From NCBI RefSeq assembly GCF_022352215.1, contig NZ_JAKRWF010000001.1, positions 1,054,001 through 1,118,000 on the forward strand: a stretch of 64,000 bases of DNA, given 5' to 3'. A program made the position numbers and the translations under genes. A model generated the notes under the pieces. The model was given only the letters and a program-made list of their open reading frames with translations, was not told the origin of the DNA and did no database searches. Below, piece after piece: positions 60,187 through 64,000 of this stretch. Every line of letters begins with the position of its first letter. The stretch's first letter is position 1. This DNA is from Flavihumibacter cheonanensis (GTDB lineage: Bacteria; Bacteroidota; Bacteroidia; Chitinophagales; Chitinophagaceae).

Positions 60187-60897
60187 ATTGCGTAGCAACT
60201 CCCTGATCTCCTCCGGATCTACTGTCCAGGTTTGAGCACCTTCGCTTAAAGATGGATTTTTATACTCCATATTGCCGGTTGTTAATTTGCGGGCAGAACT
60301 ATGGAATTCATTGAGTCCGGTTAATTGCTGCAATTGCGCAATATTGCCCGACCGGATGCCAGAGCCAGGTAAAATAATAATCCTCTCTTTCGCTGCTTTG
60401 ATACAGGCCAGTAAGGAACTCAATCCCTCCATCACCGTATTGGCCCCTCCGGAAGTTAAAATGCGCTGGCAGCCTGCGGCTATGATAACCTCCAATGCTT
60501 CCAGCTGATTGGGTACCTGGTCAAATGCCCGGTGAAAAGTAACATCCATTGGATAGGCCAGCTCTACCAGTTTGGCGGTGGTTTCATAATCCACCTGGCC
60601 ATCGGCCTCCAAACATCCAATAACCACTCCATCCATGCCCAGTTCTTTTGCCAGCTGGATGTCTTTTTTCATTACGTCAATTTCCTCCGGTGTATATAAA
60701 AAATCTCCACCCCTGGGACGAATAATAGGAAATACCGGGATCTGAACTGCTTCCCTTGCCGCACGCATCATGCCATAGGATACGGTTGTTCCTCCTTCAG
60801 GTGGATTGGCACATAATTCAATCCGGCCACCACCATTGGCTTCAATCAGTTTACAACTGTTGATGTCAAACGCTATTACTTCCAGTAAAATGGACAT
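60169..60897 (-). CDS. cutC: CutC family protein (copper homeostasis)
   Basis: A 242-residue TIM-barrel protein. Signatures are LEVIAFDINSCKLIEANGGGRIELCA, EGGTTVSYG, IRPRGGDFLY, GVVIGCLEADGQVD, and TFHRAFDQVPN, RILTSGGAN. CutC was named for copper tolerance in E. coli, but its biochemical activity is unclear. The start ATG overlaps the stop of the asparaginase gene by one base (TGATG). The last codons (NVKSER) are translated from the 7-bp repeat, so the natural C-terminus has probably been altered by the repeat. Confidence 0.92.
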   Translation of the reverse strand: MSILLEVIAFDINSCKLIEANGGGRIELCANPPEGGTTVSYGMMRAAREAVQIPVFPIIRPRGGDFLYTPEEIDVMKKDIQLAKELGMDGVVIGCLEADGQVDYETTAKLVELAYPMDVTFHRAFDQVPNQLEALEVIIAAGCQRILTSGGANTVMEGLSSLLACIKAAKERIIILPGSGIRSGNIAQLQQLTGLNEFHSSARKLTTGNMEYKNPSLSEGAQTWTVDPEEIRELLRNVKSER

Positions 60898-61925
60898 CAG
60901 ATCAAATATTTAGCATCTTTCGTATAGGCACCCTCGTTAGTCTGTACCGCGTAGTTAAACCCTTTGATTACGGAATAGGCTCCCACTTCTCCTTGTTTAT
61001 TAACTGCAATAAACCCGGCCTGCAGGTTTTTGGCTTTTTCTATCCCATTTCTTTTTACAATCCGCTCTACTGCTTTTTTACAGGCTTCTTCCGGCGACAA
61101 ACCATTGCGCATCATTTCCACAATGGTATGCGTACCACAAATGCGCACAATCTCTTCTCCCACGCCGGTTGCGGTGGCTGCTCCTACTTCGTTGTCTACA
61201 AACAAGCCGGCTCCAATAATAGGTGAATCTCCTACCCTGCCAGCCATTTTATATGCCATACCACTGGTGGAACAGGCGCCACTCAGATTACCCTTCATAT
61301 CCAATGCAAGCATACCGATGGTATCATGATTATCCTGCTGACCAGGCACCTGCTTTTTTTGTTTACGGTTTCTTTCTTCCAAATGTTCCACTGTAATCAT
61401 GGGATCGTATTTGGATGTTTTCAACCAGTTCTTCCAGGCTTTTTCTGCTTCCGGAGTTAGCAGGTTCACTTTCTCAAAACCTTCTGATAAAGCGAATTTC
61501 AAAGCTCCTTCTCCAACCAACTGAACATGGGGTGTTTTTTCCATTACCAGTCGGGCTACAGACACTGGGTGTAATATATGCTCCAGGCACATCACGGCTC
61601 CACAATTACCAAATTCATCCATTACGCAACTGTCAACGGTAACGCGACCATCACGGTCTGGCAAACCACCATAACCTACACTCTGGTCGGTTGGATCGGC
61701 TTCTGTTACATGAATTCCTTTCTCCAGCGCATCCAATGCTCTTCCATTGGCAGCGAGTATCTTCCAGGCTGCAGCATTGGCTTTTTGATTGGGCGCCCAG
61801 GTTGATATCACAACCGGCTTGCTTACTTTATTGGTTCCTGAAATACCCGAAAACCCTTGTTTGCCTACCAAAATTCCGAGTGATCCCAGAATGGAATGCT
61901 GTAAAAAACGTCTCCTTTCAAGCAT
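60897..61925 (-). CDS. N4-(beta-N-acetylglucosaminyl)-L-asparaginase (glycosylasparaginase), exported
   Basis: A 342-residue Ntn-hydrolase proenzyme with a Tat-like signal (ERRRFLQHSILGSLGILVG). The autocleavage site and nucleophile are Asp201-Thr202 in NHDTIGMLALD. GRVGDSPIIGAGLFVDNE and ATATGVGEEI form the substrate-binding part of the beta subunit. The enzyme cuts the GlcNAc-Asn bond of glycopeptides. Fold-internal alternatives such as isoaspartyl peptidase use a different HGT motif before the Thr. It precedes cutC with a one-base stop/start overlap. Confidence 0.9.
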   Translation of the reverse strand: MLERRRFLQHSILGSLGILVGKQGFSGISGTNKVSKPVVISTWAPNQKANAAAWKILAANGRALDALEKGIHVTEADPTDQSVGYGGLPDRDGRVTVDSCVMDEFGNCGAVMCLEHILHPVSVARLVMEKTPHVQLVGEGALKFALSEGFEKVNLLTPEAEKAWKNWLKTSKYDPMITVEHLEERNRKQKKQVPGQQDNHDTIGMLALDMKGNLSGACSTSGMAYKMAGRVGDSPIIGAGLFVDNEVGAATATGVGEEIVRICGTHTIVEMMRNGLSPEEACKKAVERIVKRNGIEKAKNLQAGFIAVNKQGEVGAYSVIKGFNYAVQTNEGAYTKDAKYLI

Positions 61926-62018
61926 ATTCGATTCAGATTAGAAATCAAAGTAAAACATTTAACCTGTTAAATGCTTATCCAATTCTGTACATTTATTCTT
62001 TAATTATCACGCTCTGAT

Positions 62019-63890
62019 ATGAAGCTGCTTTACTCCGCCCTGATATTGTTTTTTATTTCGATATCATCTGTTGCACAAACTCCTTTCAGCCAGGACTCTT
62101 CCTGGATCCGGGACCATTATAGTAAAATGGAAAATTATATCCCCATGCGGGATGGGGTGCGACTGTTTACATCTATTTACATGCCCAACGACAGTACTGA
62201 AAAACATCCCATATTGCTTTCCCGAACCCCTTATTCCTGTGCTCCTTATGGAATCGAAAATTGGCGTGCTTTCTGGGATACGCACCTCAAATACTACATG
62301 CGCGAAGGTTATATCATCGTGTTTCAGGATGTGCGTGGCCGTTGGATGAGTGAAGGCAGTTTTGAAGACGTACGTCCCTTCAAAAAAAATAAATCAGCCA
62401 CCGGTGAAATAGATGAAGCCAGCGATGCCTATGATGCAATTGACTGGCTGGTAAAAAATCTACCCAATAACAATGGCCGGGTTGGCGTGATGGGGATATC
62501 CTATCCAGGATTTTATACCACCATGGCTGCAGCCAGTGGTCACCCTGCTCTGAAAGCCGTGAGTCCGCAGGCACCTGTTACCGACTGGTATATGGGAGAT
62601 GATTTCCATCACAATGGTGCACTCGCCCTTATGGATGGTTTTCTTTTTTATGCAGGTGGATTCGGTTACCCCAGGCCGTTACCAACGCAAATTCCTCCAG
62701 TAAACAAGCTGAGTATTCCCCGCACGGATAATTATTCCACTTTTCTTTCCATAGGTCCGTTATCCAATTTTTTAAAACTTACCGGCGATTCAATCAAATT
62801 TTGGAATGACTTGTTTGCGCATCCCGATTATGATAATTTCTGGAAAGAGCGGGATGCCAGAACAGCTATGTTTGACATCCAGCCTGCTGTATTAACGGTT
62901 GGCGGTTTATACGATGCAGAAGATTGTTACGGTGCCTGGAACCTGTATAAAGCGATCGAAAAACAGAATCCGGGAATCAATAATAAGCTGGTCATGGGTC
63001 CCTGGTATCACGGCCAGTGGGCACGAGGTGATGGGGGTTCATTGGGCGCCATTCACTTTGGCAGTAAAACATCTGAATGGTACCAGAACCATATTGAACT
63101 TCCTTTTTTTCAATACCACCTCAAAGGCAAAGGAAGCCTGGACAACCTGGCGGAGGCAACTATCTTTTTTTCCGGTGAAAACAACTGGAAAAAACTGGAG
63201 CAGTGGCCACCCCGGGAAATGAACCCAACTCCACTTTATTTACAACCTAATGGAGGGCTCGACTGGTTGCCGGTGTTTGGGAAAAAAGCACCTACAGAAT
63301 ACATAAGCGATCCCAATAAACCGGTTCCGTATGCAGATGGTATTCATTTCAACAGAACAAGGGAGTATATGATCGACGACCAGCGTTTTGCGGATCGCAG
63401 ACCTGATGTGGTAAGTTTTGTGACACCTGAACTGGATAGCAACCTTACATTGGCCGGACCGGTAATTACCGATCTCCTGGTTTCCATCAGCAGCACAGAT
63501 GCCGACTTCGTAGTAAAACTCATTGATGTATTTCCGGATGATACAATTGCCTCATTAAGTGGCTTTCAACAATTGGTAAGAGGTGAAATTATAAGGGGCA
63601 AATACCGTAAGAGTTTTGAAGTACCGATTCCCTTCAAACCGAATAAACCGGAGCGCGTGAAGTTTGAGTTGCCGGATGTGGCGCATACCTTTAAAAAAGG
63701 ACACAAGTTGATGATCCAGATCCAAAGCAGCTGGTTCCCATTAATGGATCGCAATCCTCAGCAATTCATGAATATTTATGAAGCGAAGCCGGATGATTTT
63801 AAAAAAGCTACCATCCGGATCCACCATGATGGAGAACAGGCTTCCAATATTCTTTTACCGGTTGTTCCCGGGTCCTTTGGCAAGAACTGA
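62019..63890 (+). CDS. CocE/NonD family hydrolase (X-Pro dipeptidyl-peptidase-like), exported
   Basis: A 623-residue protein with a signal peptide ending SSVAQT. The S15-type alpha/beta-hydrolase domain starts at MRDGVRLFTSIYMP and has YIIVFQDVRGRWMSEG, the nucleophile elbow GISYPGFYT near residue 168, a probable Asp in VGGLYDAED and His in GPWYHGQW. The C-terminal jelly-roll domain (about 400-623) carries DFVVKLIDVFPD and ends SNILLPVVP. Members hydrolyse esters (cocaine esterase, glutaryl amides) or cleave dipeptides; the substrate here is unknown. Its 3' end overlaps the convergent haloperoxidase-like gene by 36 nt. Confidence 0.9.
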   Translation: MKLLYSALILFFISISSVAQTPFSQDSSWIRDHYSKMENYIPMRDGVRLFTSIYMPNDSTEKHPILLSRTPYSCAPYGIENWRAFWDTHLKYYMREGYIIVFQDVRGRWMSEGSFEDVRPFKKNKSATGEIDEASDAYDAIDWLVKNLPNNNGRVGVMGISYPGFYTTMAAASGHPALKAVSPQAPVTDWYMGDDFHHNGALALMDGFLFYAGGFGYPRPLPTQIPPVNKLSIPRTDNYSTFLSIGPLSNFLKLTGDSIKFWNDLFAHPDYDNFWKERDARTAMFDIQPAVLTVGGLYDAEDCYGAWNLYKAIEKQNPGINNKLVMGPWYHGQWARGDGGSLGAIHFGSKTSEWYQNHIELPFFQYHLKGKGSLDNLAEATIFFSGENNWKKLEQWPPREMNPTPLYLQPNGGLDWLPVFGKKAPTEYISDPNKPVPYADGIHFNRTREYMIDDQRFADRRPDVVSFVTPELDSNLTLAGPVITDLLVSISSTDADFVVKLIDVFPDDTIASLSGFQQLVRGEIIRGKYRKSFEVPIPFKPNKPERVKFELPDVAHTFKKGHKLMIQIQSSWFPLMDRNPQQFMNIYEAKPDDFKKATIRIHHDGEQASNILLPVVPGSFGKN

Positions 63891-64000
63891 GCCTTTTAAT
63901 TTTGTGACAATGATGGTACCGATTTCTTTTCCCTGGGTTACCCCATTTTCAATTGCATCCCTGAAATGAATGCCTCCGTAGAGTCTTGATATCGCAGCTT
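63855..64000 (-). CDS. C-terminal end of a vanadium haloperoxidase / PAP2-related protein, cut by the window end
   Basis: An open frame enters from the right edge (first full codon at 63998) and ends with TAA at 63857-63855, giving 47 residues. It opens with AISRLYGGIHFRDAIENGVTQG, very like the SRxYGGIHxxxA..EG..xG stretch near the end of vanadium-dependent haloperoxidase-type phosphatases in Bacteroidota. The Arg and His there are vanadate or phosphate ligands. Everything upstream lies outside the window. It is too short for an ORF of default length. Confidence 0.65.
   Translation of the reverse strand, partial: AAISRLYGGIHFRDAIENGVTQGKEIGTIIVTKLKGSVLAKGPGNNR

Overview
The window looks like a chromosomal segment of a Bacteroidota bacterium, most probably of the Chitinophagaceae (inference). 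The supporting signs are the Bacteroidota-type promoter element TAnnTTTG in front of several genes, weak or absent Shine-Dalgarno sites, and families typical of the phylum: DUF2723/GT117, YfhO, MqnA of the futalosine menaquinone route, CtlX, S9 and CocE peptidases, GH9 and secreted beta-barrel proteins. About 53 protein genes (two cut by the window edges), three tRNA genes, five terminators, about a dozen promoter or operator candidates and three heptanucleotide repeat loci can be supported. No CRISPR array, insertion sequence, integrase or rRNA was seen, and no stretch over 300 bases lacks a gene.

Layout. 0-9 kb: end of a serine hydrolase, tRNA-Lys, an SDR enzyme, a SAM hydroxide adenosyltransferase, a very large DUF2723 membrane glycosyltransferase, then a two-gene VWA plus AAA+ (ChlI-like) system. 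9-18 kb: cell wall (murB), replication restart (priA), phospholipid (plsC), tRNA modification (mtaB), two tandem tRNA-Val genes and a clpS-aat N-degron pair. 18-36 kb: a fused exonuclease/GIY-YIG nuclease, valS, secreted or membrane enzymes (PAP2, GH9, a large metallopeptidase/propeller/barrel protein, PrsW, a Tyr/Asn/Arg/Gly-rich 780-residue protein), a queuosine-precursor transporter coupled to a small membrane protein, a GT2 and YfhO.

36-46 kb is the clearest accessory region. It is visibly more AT-rich than its flanks and holds a tightly packed nine-gene minus-strand operon: rfbF, rfbG, an RmlC-like epimerase, a TylCIII-type C-methyltransferase, an NAD-dependent reductase, a CmcI-type methyltransferase and three GT2 enzymes. 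A divergent Wzx-like flippase follows. Together they predict a CDP-linked, C-methyl-branched (and perhaps O-methylated) 6-deoxyhexose put into a surface glycan. No polymerase, chain-length regulator or initiating transferase is in the window.

46-64 kb is mostly housekeeping and catabolic: a LamG lipoprotein, mqnA, purB, prfC, a double universal stress protein, an arginine deiminase next to CtlX (a possible ATP-independent arginine to citrulline to ornithine route), an RmlD-like reductase, an S9 prolyl oligopeptidase, pfkA-pyk, cutC with a glycosylasparaginase, a CocE-type hydrolase and the end of a haloperoxidase-like gene.

Observations most worth a second look are the three 7-bp periodic GTGARAN repeat loci (two of which contain the stop codons of adjacent genes), the VWA/AAA+ pair with no chelatase partner, the branched-sugar operon, the HExxH/propeller/barrel protein and a palindrome overlapping the pfkA promoter. 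None is proven to be a new system.
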